Assembly: GCF_001007935.1 (NCBI RefSeq) | Contig: NZ_CP011451.1 | Location: forward strand, 3,658,001-3,722,000 | Reading direction: 5' to 3' | Source of the DNA: Nitrosomonas communis | GTDB lineage: Bacteria > Pseudomonadota > Gammaproteobacteria > Burkholderiales > Nitrosomonadaceae | DNA length: 64,000 bases | In this document: positions 50,140 through 59,031 of the stretch, piece after piece | Position numbering within the stretch: position 1 is the stretch's first letter | How the letters are laid out: every line of letters starts with the position of its first letter | Notes under the pieces: model-generated | What the model was told of the DNA's origin: nothing | The model's database searches: none | Seen by the model: the letters and a program-made list of their open reading frames with translations, nothing else | Program-made: the position numbers and the translations under genes

Positions 50140-51340
50140 CCAGACGCAAAGAATTTTTAATATCCTCACGTTTAATCAAATTTCAGCAGTTGGGTTGAAG
50201 CGTTTTCCCTCAGATCATTACCATATCGGTAGTGATTTAACTCATCCCGATGCCATTTTGGTACGTTCGCACAATATGCTGAACATGGATATACCGAAAA
50301 GCGTTATCGCAATTGGGCGAGCCGGCGCTGGTACCAATAATATTCCTGTTAACGAAATGAATTGCCGTGGTGTTCCAGTATTTAATACACCTGGTGCTAA
50401 TGCTAATGCAGTCAAAGAATTGGTATTAGCCAGTATGTTAATAGCAGCACGCAATCTGATTCCTGCATTTCGTTTTGTGGAAAGTTTGCAAGGTGATGAT
50501 AAAGTTTTGCACAAGCAGGTTGAAGATCACAAAAAAAAATTCTTGGGAGTAGAATTGCCCAAACGGACGCTTGGCATCATTGGTTTAGGTAAAATTGGAC
50601 GGCTTGTAGCAGATGCTGCCATTAAGCTTGGCATGAAAGTATTGGGGTATGATCCAAAAATTACTGTTGAATCAGCCTGGAGTCTCTCTTCAGAGGTACA
50701 AAAAGCCCACAGTATCGAAGATCTGTTGCGCCACAGTGATTTTATTTCGTTGCACGTGCCTTTAATGGATTCTACTTATCATCTCATCAATGATGAGATG
50801 ATAAGCTATTTAAAACGAGACACCATACTTCTTAATTTTTCCCGTGATGCAATTGCTGATGAAGATGCAGTGCTCGCTGGCATCACGAATGGTAAGATTA
50901 AATACTATGTATGTGATTTTCCAAGTCAAAAATTACAGCATCATGAAGCAATCATTACATTACCTCACCTGGGCGCATCCACTCAGGAAGCGGAAGAAAA
51001 CTGTGCGATAATGGTTGTTAATCAATTGATGGATTATCTACAACACGGCAATATTATTAATACGGTTAATTTTCCGGATGTAGTGATGGAACGAGGATCA
51101 CCTTACCGGGTTGCAATTGCCAACGCAAATGTTCCCAATCTTTTGGGTCAAATATCAACTTGCATGGCTAATGCGGGACTGAATATACATAATATGACCA
51201 ACAAGTCTCGTGGTGAAATGGCCTATACTTTGGTAGATATAGACAGTCCAGTATCAGAAAATGTGATTGATGATCTTTCTAGAATCACGGGCGCCTTACT
51301 GGTACGTTATTTGCCCATCCTGGCAGAAAATTCAGACTAA
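50132..51340 (+). CDS. serA: D-3-phosphoglycerate dehydrogenase family protein with ACT domain
   Basis: 402 residues from the ATG in TATGGTTGA (MVDQTQRIFNILTFNQIS), which overlaps serC; an ORF start four codons earlier is less likely. D-isomer 2-hydroxyacid dehydrogenase: Rossmann motif LGIIGLGKIGRLVADAA, active-site Arg in LLNFSRDAIAD and His in ITLPHLGAST. Between them, where classical enzymes have a Glu (ALDVFE-like), this protein reads YYVCDFPSQ. A C-terminal ACT domain (YRVAIANANVPNLLGQISTC) suggests serine feedback. Coupling with serC supports the first step of serine synthesis. Confidence 0.88.
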   Translation: MVDQTQRIFNILTFNQISAVGLKRFPSDHYHIGSDLTHPDAILVRSHNMLNMDIPKSVIAIGRAGAGTNNIPVNEMNCRGVPVFNTPGANANAVKELVLASMLIAARNLIPAFRFVESLQGDDKVLHKQVEDHKKKFLGVELPKRTLGIIGLGKIGRLVADAAIKLGMKVLGYDPKITVESAWSLSSEVQKAHSIEDLLRHSDFISLHVPLMDSTYHLINDEMISYLKRDTILLNFSRDAIADEDAVLAGITNGKIKYYVCDFPSQKLQHHEAIITLPHLGASTQEAEENCAIMVVNQLMDYLQHGNIINTVNFPDVVMERGSPYRVAIANANVPNLLGQISTCMANAGLNIHNMTNKSRGEMAYTLVDIDSPVSENVIDDLSRITGALLVRYLPILAENSD

Positions 51341-51352
51341 TATTGATTTCCC

Positions 51353-52420
51353 ATGACTGAACAACTCAAACAGTTGCGAGATAGAATCGATACGATTGAT
51401 AGCGAATTACTCAGACTCATCAATATGCGTGCTGAGTTAGCACAACAAATCGGGCATCAGAAGAACGGTGTAACCTACCGTCCTGAGCGCGAATCTCAGG
51501 TATTGGCACGTCTACAGCAGTTAAATCGCGGGCCACTCACCAATGAGCATATCACACAATTGTTCATAGAAATCATATCGGCTTGCCGGGCGATGGAAGA
51601 GCCTTTGACTATTGCTTATCTTGGCCCTCAAGGAACTTTTTCTGAAGAAGCTGTAACCAAGCGGTTTGGCAGCACCGTGGCAGCTCTAGCCTGCAATTCG
51701 ATTGATGATGTTTTTCGCAAGGTAGAATCAGGTACTGCTAGCTATGGTGTTGTCCCTGTGGAAAACTCTACAGAAGGTGCTGTCGGACGGACTATGGATT
51801 TGTTATTACAAACCTCACTCACTGTATGTGGTGAAATAGAATTGCCAGTCCATCAGTGTTTGTTAGCGCAACAAACGGATCTAACAGTTATTCAAAAAAT
51901 TTACTCCCACCCACAATCATTTGCGCAATGCCTTGGTTGGCTGAACAAACATTTACCCAATTTGCAAGCCATAGCACGCATTGATACCGCAAGCAATGCT
52001 GATGCAGCTCGCATGGCTGCAGCAGATAAAAATGCGGCCGCTATTGCGGGAAAAAAAGCTGCTGACGTGTTTGGTCTTACCATCTGCGCCAAAAATATTG
52101 AAGATGATCCTAACAATACTACTCGATTTCTAGTGATTGGCACACAGCAAGTTTCTGCCTCTGGCAAAGATAAAACTTCCATTGTCACGTCGACAAGCAA
52201 CCGACCTGGCGCCATCCATGAACTATTAGCCCCCTTTGCTCGTTATCAAGTTAGTATGAGCCGGCTCGAATCCCGGCCTTCCCGTAGAGGGCTCTGGGAA
52301 TATGTATTCTTTATCGATATAGAAGGCCATCAACAAGATGGCAATGTTGCAAAAGCGCTTGAGGAAATTCGCAACAAAGCGACTTTCCTTAAAATACTTG
52401 GCTCATATCCTTCCGTGTAA
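51353..52420 (+). CDS. pheA: Chorismate mutase/prephenate dehydratase (P-protein)
   Basis: 355 residues; bifunctional enzyme from chorismate to phenylpyruvate. An AroQ-type chorismate mutase occupies residues 1-90 (LRDRIDTIDSELLRLINMRA). Prephenate dehydratase covers about 93-270 (YLGPQGTFSEEAV, VPVENSTEGAVGRTMDLLL, DPNNTTRFLVIG, with the TRF catalytic motif). The C-terminal ACT domain carries the phenylalanine-binding SRLESRPSRRGLWEY. Begins 12 bp after the serA-like gene. Confidence 0.97.
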   Translation: MTEQLKQLRDRIDTIDSELLRLINMRAELAQQIGHQKNGVTYRPERESQVLARLQQLNRGPLTNEHITQLFIEIISACRAMEEPLTIAYLGPQGTFSEEAVTKRFGSTVAALACNSIDDVFRKVESGTASYGVVPVENSTEGAVGRTMDLLLQTSLTVCGEIELPVHQCLLAQQTDLTVIQKIYSHPQSFAQCLGWLNKHLPNLQAIARIDTASNADAARMAAADKNAAAIAGKKAADVFGLTICAKNIEDDPNNTTRFLVIGTQQVSASGKDKTSIVTSTSNRPGAIHELLAPFARYQVSMSRLESRPSRRGLWEYVFFIDIEGHQQDGNVAKALEEIRNKATFLKILGSYPSV

Positions 52421-52471
52421 TAATTTGATCTATTCCTGATCCTAGTAATTTTTTATTTCAATTTTGTTTTT

Positions 52472-53590
52472 ATGAAACTTTGTGAACTTGCACCAGAATG
52501 TATCCGAGCTATCCACCCTTATCAGCCAGGGAAACCCATTTCCGAACTGGTACGAGAGCTTGGCCTGGAAAAATATGGTGTTATTAAACTTGCTTCTAAC
52601 GAGAATCCGCTCGGAACCAGCCCATTGGCTATCGAGGCAATGACTAACGCACTCCAGGAAATTGCCCGATACCCTGATGGAAGTGGTTTTGAGCTAAAAA
52701 ATGCTTTATCAAAACACTATGGCGTCAATGTCGATCAAATTGTACTCGGGAATGGCTCGAATGATGTGCTGGAACTCGCTGCTCGTATTTTTCTGAAACC
52801 AGGTGCTTCAGCGGTTTATTCACAACATGCTTTTGCAATTTATCCATTGCTGGCACAGGCACTAGGAGCGCATGGTATAGCCGTTCCTGCCAGGCTTTAT
52901 GGTCATGATCTAGTTGCCATGCTCAATGCCATCACACCAGAAACACGTATTGTCTTTATCGCTAATCCCAATAATCCCACAGGTACGCTCTGCGATGCTG
53001 ATGATCTATTACGCTTTCTTGAGCGGATTTCACCGGACGTCTTGGTCATTTTAGACGAAGCCTACGATGAATATCTGCCTGAAGCTAATAAAGCCAATAG
53101 TATTTCGTGGTTAAGAAAATTTTCCAATCTATTAATTACCCGCACCTTTTCAAAAGCCTATGGCCTAGCAGGCATTCGGGTAGGATTTGCGCTGGCTCAT
53201 CCTGATTTAGCTGATTTAATGAACCGCATCCGCCAACCGTTCAATGTCAATAGTATTGGATTAGTCGGAGCGCTCGCTGCATTACAAGATACCGAATTTG
53301 TCAAACGTTCCTATACACTCAACCGGGCGGGCATGCTGCAGATTACCAATGGCCTGCGCCAATTGGGGGTGGAATATATCCCTTCCTATGGAAATTTCAT
53401 CAGCTTCCGCGTGAGAGGGGATGCCACCAATACTATTAAAACCTACCAAAGCTTGCTTGAGCAAGGCGTTATCGTACGCCCACTCGGTGTTTACGACATG
53501 CCTCATCATTTACGAGTTACCATTGGACTGGAATCTGAGAATGAGAAATTCCTGCATGCTTTGGAACAAGTATTGAAAACCTCTCTCTGA
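52472..53590 (+). CDS. hisC: Histidinol-phosphate/aromatic aminotransferase
   Basis: 372 residues; class I/II PLP aminotransferase of the HisC family ([17 protein letters not shown] opening, [28 protein letters not shown] lysine in [18 protein letters not shown]). Its place between pheA and tyrA suggests that, besides or instead of histidinol phosphate, it may transaminate phenylpyruvate, hydroxyphenylpyruvate or prephenate. This is inferred from context. Confidence 0.92.
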   Translation: MKLCELAPECIRAIHPYQPGKPISELVRELGLEKYGVIKLASNENPLGTSPLAIEAMTNALQEIARYPDGSGFELKNALSKHYGVNVDQIVLGNGSNDVLELAARIFLKPGASAVYSQHAFAIYPLLAQALGAHGIAVPARLYGHDLVAMLNAITPETRIVFIANPNNPTGTLCDADDLLRFLERISPDVLVILDEAYDEYLPEANKANSISWLRKFSNLLITRTFSKAYGLAGIRVGFALAHPDLADLMNRIRQPFNVNSIGLVGALAALQDTEFVKRSYTLNRAGMLQITNGLRQLGVEYIPSYGNFISFRVRGDATNTIKTYQSLLEQGVIVRPLGVYDMPHHLRVTIGLESENEKFLHALEQVLKTSL

Positions 53591-53644
53591 AGATCCCTAT
53601 CCGTAATGACGATCATCCTAAAGTCCACCTAAAGATACGCACCC

Positions 53645-54526
53645 ATGGCCTCTCCTCTCCTTCAGAAGCTTATTGTCATTGGCGTCGGTTTGATTGGAGG
53701 CTCCTTTGCGCTGGCATTGCGTCAGGCAGGCATGGTCAAGCACATCGTTGGTATCGGACGCAGCCAGAAAAATTTGCAGCGTGCGCTTGAGCTGGGCATC
53801 ATTGATGAAGTAGCGAGTAACCCAATATCTGCACTGAAAGACGCTGATTTTGTCCTGCTTGCCATGCCCGTAGGTCAAACCAGCAACATCATGGCTCAGA
53901 TTGCTCCTTTTCTGGGGTCTAGCACCATTGTCTCTGATGTGGGAAGTACCAAACAAGATGTAATATTGGCTGCGCGCACGCATCTTGCTCGACATCTCAC
54001 TCACTTCGTTCCTTGTCATCCCATAGCCGGAACTGAATTCAGTGGCGCTGAAGCTGCCAGTACTCATTTGTTCTGCGACAAGCATCTGATCATCACCCCT
54101 TTGGCAGAAAATGATGACCAGGCAATTAAACTAGTCTCAACACTCTGGCAGCATTGTGGTGCAAAAATCTCTTGCATGGCTGCAGATCAGCACGATCGGA
54201 TACTTGCCATTATCAGCCACTTGCCACACATTCTAGCGTTTACGCTCATGAATCATGTTCGCACCCACGTAGAAGATAAACTAGAAGAAATATTGCGCTT
54301 TGCAGGCAGCAGTTTTCGTGATTGCACCCGCATTGCCAGCAGTTCGCCGGAAATGTGGCGCGACATCTGTCTAGCTAACCAAGAATGGTTACTTAAACAA
54401 ATTGATGCTTATCAGAATGAGCTAACCAATGTGCGCACTATTCTAGCAAATAACGATGGAGAAGCACTCGAAAAGGCATTTGCGAATGCTCGCCAAACAC
54501 GGCAACAATGGCTAAAAAGCGATTAG
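53645..54526 (+). CDS. tyrA: Prephenate/arogenate dehydrogenase
   Basis: 293 residues; monofunctional TyrA. Nucleotide-binding LIVIGVGLIGGSFALALRQA is at the N-terminus, followed by VSDVGSTKQDVI and the catalytic His region VPCHPIAGTEFSGAEAA. Makes hydroxyphenylpyruvate (or tyrosine from arogenate). It ends the aromatic cluster; the often-seen aroA is not next to it, as an unrelated peptidase follows. Confidence 0.95.
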   Translation: MASPLLQKLIVIGVGLIGGSFALALRQAGMVKHIVGIGRSQKNLQRALELGIIDEVASNPISALKDADFVLLAMPVGQTSNIMAQIAPFLGSSTIVSDVGSTKQDVILAARTHLARHLTHFVPCHPIAGTEFSGAEAASTHLFCDKHLIITPLAENDDQAIKLVSTLWQHCGAKISCMAADQHDRILAIISHLPHILAFTLMNHVRTHVEDKLEEILRFAGSSFRDCTRIASSSPEMWRDICLANQEWLLKQIDAYQNELTNVRTILANNDGEALEKAFANARQTRQQWLKSD

Positions 54527-54667
54527 CTTTCCAGGCAACTGCACTATGGAGTCACTCTCCTGCAAGCTTACTCTGCAAATATAAAAATAGGCAGCTTGAT
54601 CGAACTTCCTGCTGAAAAGGCAGTCCTTTAATCGTTTATTAATCTTAATTCAAGAATAAAAACCCCT

Positions 54668-57415
54668 ATGCATCGACATCTGATTACATTTATCGCTTTT
54701 GCCTTATCACTTACTTGCTTTAAGGAAATTAACGCTCAGCAACCCAATGTGGAAATCCCTGCTGGTTTAACAAAAATTACGACAGTCGAAGGTATCTCTG
54801 AATATCAGCTTACCAATGGGTTGCGCCTACTGCTTGCTCCGGATAACTCACTTGATTCGATTACAGTCAATGTAGTTTACCTCGTTGGTTCCCGTGATGA
54901 AGGTTATGGCGAAGCAGGAATGGCGCATCTGCTCGAACACCTGTTATTCAAAGGAACTGAGCAATTTTCTGACATCAAAAATGAATTTACCAAGCGTGGT
55001 GCCCGTTGGAACGGTACCACTTCCTATGACCGCACTAATTATTTTGAAACCTTTACCGCCAGTGCGGATAATCTTGACTGGGCGCTCCGCCTGGAAGCGG
55101 ATCGCATGGTCAATTCACGGGTTGCAAAATCGGATCTCGATAGCGAAATGACCGTGGTGCGCAACGAATTCGAAGCTGGTGAAAACAGTTCCTTCAGTGT
55201 GCTATCTGACCGCATGACTTCAGCAGCTTATTCTTGGCATAATTATGGCCGCTCGATCATTGGTTCACGCTCAGATATCGAAAATGTACCGATTGAGCGA
55301 TTACAGGCTTTCTATCGCCACTACTATCAGCCAGATAATGCTGTGCTTGTAATTGCCGGAAAATTCGAGGAGGCTGAAGCATTGAAAATGGTGGCGCGTC
55401 ATTTTGGCCCTCTTCCACGTCCGACACGTCAATTGCAAAAAACTTATACGGTCGAGCCAACGCAAGACGGTGAACGCATGGTTAAGTTACGTCGCGTGGG
55501 GGATACCCAGATTGCTGCCACGCTTTACCATCTTCCTTCTGGAGCACATCCTGAATATGCTGCGATTGATCTACTCGTCACCATCCTCAGAGAAGTTCCT
55601 GGCGGTAGATTACACAAAGCGTTAGTAGAGCCTAAACATGCAAGCACTATTCTAGGTTTTGATCGACAGTTGCGCGAAGCCGGTTATGCTTTTTTCAGCG
55701 CAAATCTACGACCCGACATGCCGCTGGATACTGCACGTGATGTTCTGATCGATACCGTTGAATCGCTCACTGATCACCCGATTACTGCCGAAGAGCTTGA
55801 GCGTGCTCGTACTCGCTTACTAAATGAGATTGAGCAACTACTTGCCGATACACGCAAATTGTCCATCACGCTCACTGAATTCATTGCCATGGGTGATTGG
55901 AGGTTACTGTTCCTGCATCGTGATCGCATCAAGCAAGCCTCACTTGATGAGGTACAGCGTGCCGCCAATAGCTATTTCAAACCAAGCAACCGCACACTGG
56001 GTTTATTTATACCGACTTCGGCCCCTGATCGTGCCGAGATACCAGCAACCCCCAATATAGCCCGTATGCTTGAAGGGTATCGCGGTGATCCCAGCGTTAG
56101 CACTGGAGAAGCCTTTGATCCCACGCCTGAAAATATTGAAGCAAGGATCATTCGTACTATCCTGCCTGGAGGCATGAAGCTCGCGATGGTACCCAAGAAA
56201 ACCCGCGGCAGTACCGTCGTAGCATCACTTTTACTTCATTGGGGGGATGAAGAAAGTACGCAAAATCGTTCCACCGCGTGTAACATTGCTAGCTCGATGT
56301 TAATGCGCGGTACGAAACACCATACTCGTGAAGCATTACGTGATGCATTCGACAAACTTAAAGCACAGGTCAAGGTTGATATTGAAGGTGTTTCCATCGA
56401 AACTGTCCGTGCCAACCTACCCAATACACTAAGACTGGTTGCCGAAGTATTGCGTGAGCCGACTTTCCCTGAAAAAGAGTTTGAACAGCTAAAACTTGCT
56501 ATGCTGTCATCCATAGAAAGCAAGCGAAGTGAACCCAGCGCCCAGGCAAGCTTGGTCATAGAGCGTCATCTTGCCCCTTACCCTGCTTCGCACTGGCACT
56601 ATACACCTACATTAGAAGAGCGTATTGTACGCATCAATGCATTGACTCTTGACGAAGTAAAGCAATGTCACAGTGAGCTATTCGGTGCGTCAGACAGTGA
56701 ATTTTCTATCGTGGGTGATTTTGAGCCGGAAGAAGTAGCCCAACTCTTGCAACAGCTTTTCAGCAACTGGAATAATCCACACCCCTATAAGCGTATTCCT
56801 GTGCTCTATCAAGACATTACACCCATCAATCATGATATTGAAACACCTGATAAGGCCAATGCTGTATTTCAAGCTGGTATGAATCTAAAGTTGCGTGATA
56901 ATCATCCTGATTATCCTGCTTTGATTATAGGCAACTATCTTCTTGGTGGTTCGGCCGACTCAAGGCTATGGCGCCGCATCCGCGAACAAGAAGGCTTGTC
57001 CTACAATGTTGCATCGAGTCTCTCAGCCAGCGCTTTTGAGGAACAAGGCGAATTCAGTATATATGCCATTTACGCGCCAGAAAACCGTGCACGAATTGAG
57101 TCAGCCATGAAGGAAGAACTGGAGCGCATCATGAAAGATGGTTTTACTAAAGAAGAAGTTGAGACAGCTAAGGCTGGTTATCTGCAAGCACGACGCATCG
57201 CCCGCGGGCAAGACAAAGCACTTGCTGAACGTCTGGCTAATTACCTGACTCGCAAACGCACCATGCAATGGGATATCGAGTTTGAAACCAACATCGCTGC
57301 GCTCACTCCAGAATCAATTCTCGCGGCACTACGCAACCATCTCGATTTCAACAAGCTGACAATTATAAAAGCGGGTGACTTTTCCAAAATCACTACCGCT
57401 ACTGCTTCACAATAA
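54668..57415 (+). CDS. Secreted double-domain M16 metallopeptidase
   Basis: 915 residues with a signal peptide (about 1-23, FIAFALSLTCFKEINAQ), so probably periplasmic. The N-terminal M16 unit has the inverted zinc motif HLLEH (His87, Glu90, His91), with the third ligand Glu167 in VVRNEFEAGENSS. The second M16 unit (from about residue 500) lacks HxxEH: the matching region reads TACNIASSMLMRGTKHHT. GQRxYxx-type substrate region (YNVASSLSASAFEEQGEFSI) lies in the last quarter. One active plus one inactive half is the pitrilysin-like arrangement in a single chain. The substrate is unknown. Confidence 0.92.
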   Translation: MHRHLITFIAFALSLTCFKEINAQQPNVEIPAGLTKITTVEGISEYQLTNGLRLLLAPDNSLDSITVNVVYLVGSRDEGYGEAGMAHLLEHLLFKGTEQFSDIKNEFTKRGARWNGTTSYDRTNYFETFTASADNLDWALRLEADRMVNSRVAKSDLDSEMTVVRNEFEAGENSSFSVLSDRMTSAAYSWHNYGRSIIGSRSDIENVPIERLQAFYRHYYQPDNAVLVIAGKFEEAEALKMVARHFGPLPRPTRQLQKTYTVEPTQDGERMVKLRRVGDTQIAATLYHLPSGAHPEYAAIDLLVTILREVPGGRLHKALVEPKHASTILGFDRQLREAGYAFFSANLRPDMPLDTARDVLIDTVESLTDHPITAEELERARTRLLNEIEQLLADTRKLSITLTEFIAMGDWRLLFLHRDRIKQASLDEVQRAANSYFKPSNRTLGLFIPTSAPDRAEIPATPNIARMLEGYRGDPSVSTGEAFDPTPENIEARIIRTILPGGMKLAMVPKKTRGSTVVASLLLHWGDEESTQNRSTACNIASSMLMRGTKHHTREALRDAFDKLKAQVKVDIEGVSIETVRANLPNTLRLVAEVLREPTFPEKEFEQLKLAMLSSIESKRSEPSAQASLVIERHLAPYPASHWHYTPTLEERIVRINALTLDEVKQCHSELFGASDSEFSIVGDFEPEEVAQLLQQLFSNWNNPHPYKRIPVLYQDITPINHDIETPDKANAVFQAGMNLKLRDNHPDYPALIIGNYLLGGSADSRLWRRIREQEGLSYNVASSLSASAFEEQGEFSIYAIYAPENRARIESAMKEELERIMKDGFTKEEVETAKAGYLQARRIARGQDKALAERLANYLTRKRTMQWDIEFETNIAALTPESILAALRNHLDFNKLTIIKAGDFSKITTATASQ

Positions 57416-57459
57416 CTCCAAACGATCTCAATCGTTATGAAGGAATAATAAAACAGACA

Positions 57460-57496
57460 CTCGGAGCCCCAGCCAGGAAATACACTGGGCTCCGAG
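57460..57496 (-). terminator. Intrinsic terminator of the VOC-family gene
   Basis: CTCGGAGCCC(C)AG pairs with CTGGGCTCCGAG with one bulged C around a 12-nt loop. On the minus strand it is followed by TGTCTGTTTTATTATT. It lies about 40 bp past the stop of the VOC gene. Transcripts of the M16 gene from the other side would also meet this hairpin, though without a U-run. Confidence 0.75.
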
Positions 57497-57537
57497 CAAG
57501 CGCGGTCGGGTATATACTTTGCATGGTATCGCCTCAT

Positions 57538-57951
57538 TTATTTATTGAAACCTTCTCTCGCGATATCCAACTTGGGTTCTGGTTCACTTGCGGCAAAATC
57601 AAGTTCTACTTTCGCACCATCTGGGTCATGACAAAAAAGTTGCCACGTTTGTTGCTCTATGAGCCGGTGGAGTTTGAATGCAATATTGTAAAAGTTTAGT
57701 TTGTCCACGACCAGCTGGAGATTGGATGCAGTAAACGCCATATGATCAATAATACCCTGTGACTCTGCTGGCAAAGACCTGCCAGCAATGATGTGTAGAA
57801 TGGCTTGATCGCCGGAATAAAGCCAAGCACCTGGAAAAAGAAAAGGTGGACGATAACCTTCCGTTAGCCCAAGCACGCCAATATAAAAAGCTTTGCACTT
57901 TTCCAGATCGCTGGTCAGCACTGTAAAATGGTTCATACCCTCGATTGCCAT
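57538..57951 (-). CDS. VOC-family protein (glyoxalase/dioxygenase superfamily)
   Basis: 137 residues, a single vicinal-oxygen-chelate domain. MAIEGMNHFTVLTSDLEKCK gives a first metal-ligand His in NHFTVL, IDHMAF a second His and KVELDF a Glu. DLEKCKAFYIGVLGLTEGYR is the usual helix. Members include glyoxalase I, fosfomycin resistance proteins and dioxygenases; which applies is not visible. Single gene with its own terminator. Confidence 0.85.
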   Translation of the reverse strand: MAIEGMNHFTVLTSDLEKCKAFYIGVLGLTEGYRPPFLFPGAWLYSGDQAILHIIAGRSLPAESQGIIDHMAFTASNLQLVVDKLNFYNIAFKLHRLIEQQTWQLFCHDPDGAKVELDFAASEPEPKLDIAREGFNK

Positions 57952-58211
57952 TTTAATTTCCCTGAATTCGTCCTTTTCTATAATCTAAGTGACACAATAT
58001 TTTAAGCATATTTTTCTCGAGGCAAATTAAAATTTACACAATGGATTGAATATATGATAAAAAACCTGGTATTACCTAAAAATTGTACTTTAGTACCGAG
58101 ATTGTTATCAGATATTATCATATGCTCTGAGATTGAATTGAGATTGAAGGTACCGAAAGGCATCCATACTATCTGGTCATCGTACTCAAGCTGAATTAGG
58201 CTCTGCTGCTA

Positions 58212-58796
58212 TCAATGAACTAAAGTCGCTTCAATTTCTGCAAAGGTCTTGGCAACTTCTGAAAGTGGAACAGCAGTGCCTAACTGCTTTTCGATTTGGG
58301 TCAATGAAAAAATTCCGCATATCATAGTTGCACCACCGACATCTCTCTCCATAACCAAGGTATGCTGGCGCCCGGCATCACACAGGCTAGCAATCACATG
58401 CCCGACTTTGGCATGCTGCACTTCCTCGATAGGGATCGCTTCTAAGCAATCGAGGGGTGTCATGATATCTGAAACTAGAATCTCACTACGTTTCACGCGG
58501 TGTTCCTGAATAAAGCGCAATGGCTTCTCACCAAGAATATCGGAAGCAGTAATCACACCTTGCAGAAAATGATCATCATTTAATATAAACAATAAGCGAA
58601 CCTGCCTTTGCATCATATATGCATTAGCTGATTCCATCGTTGCATGCGGATCAATCCCAGCGACATGACTGTGCCGTAAATCAGTCATAATTTCGAGCGC
58701 TGGTGATTCCATTGTTACATGTTTAGGTGGAACTGGGTGGGCGATCCGAACAGTATCTGTTAATTGCCGTGCAGGAAGTACATGGTATCCAGTCAT
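58212..58796 (-). CDS. CBS-pair domain protein
   Basis: 194 residues from the ATG at 58794-58796 (MTGYHVLPARQLTDTVRIAH), chosen because GGAGG lies 8 bp before it; an ORF start five codons earlier falls inside that ribosome-binding site. Two CBS motifs are visible: SANAYMMQRQVRLLFILNDD then GVITASDILGEKP, and VSDIMTPLDCLEAIPIEEVQ then ERDVGGATMICGIFS. Such proteins sense adenine nucleotides; no fused effector domain is present. Single gene upstream of an IS5 element. Confidence 0.85.
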   Translation of the reverse strand: MTGYHVLPARQLTDTVRIAHPVPPKHVTMESPALEIMTDLRHSHVAGIDPHATMESANAYMMQRQVRLLFILNDDHFLQGVITASDILGEKPLRFIQEHRVKRSEILVSDIMTPLDCLEAIPIEEVQHAKVGHVIASLCDAGRQHTLVMERDVGGATMICGIFSLTQIEKQLGTAVPLSEVAKTFAEIEATLVH

Positions 58797-59031
58797 GGTG
58801 GCATCCTCCATAGATGTTGGTTAAGGACGTAAAAAATTAAAAAGGATTAAAACTTTATCCTGTTTTTTTACTCTACGCTTATCAAAATGAAGGGTCAAGA
58901 CGATATATTGCATTGTTTTTAAAAAAAACCATAGGTTATACACTCAGACTCAGAAACATACCAAGCGCGCAAGTTGCTTTTCTTTGTTCAAACTTATCAA
59001 CAATCAAATCAAATTATGCCGCTTCAATTTA

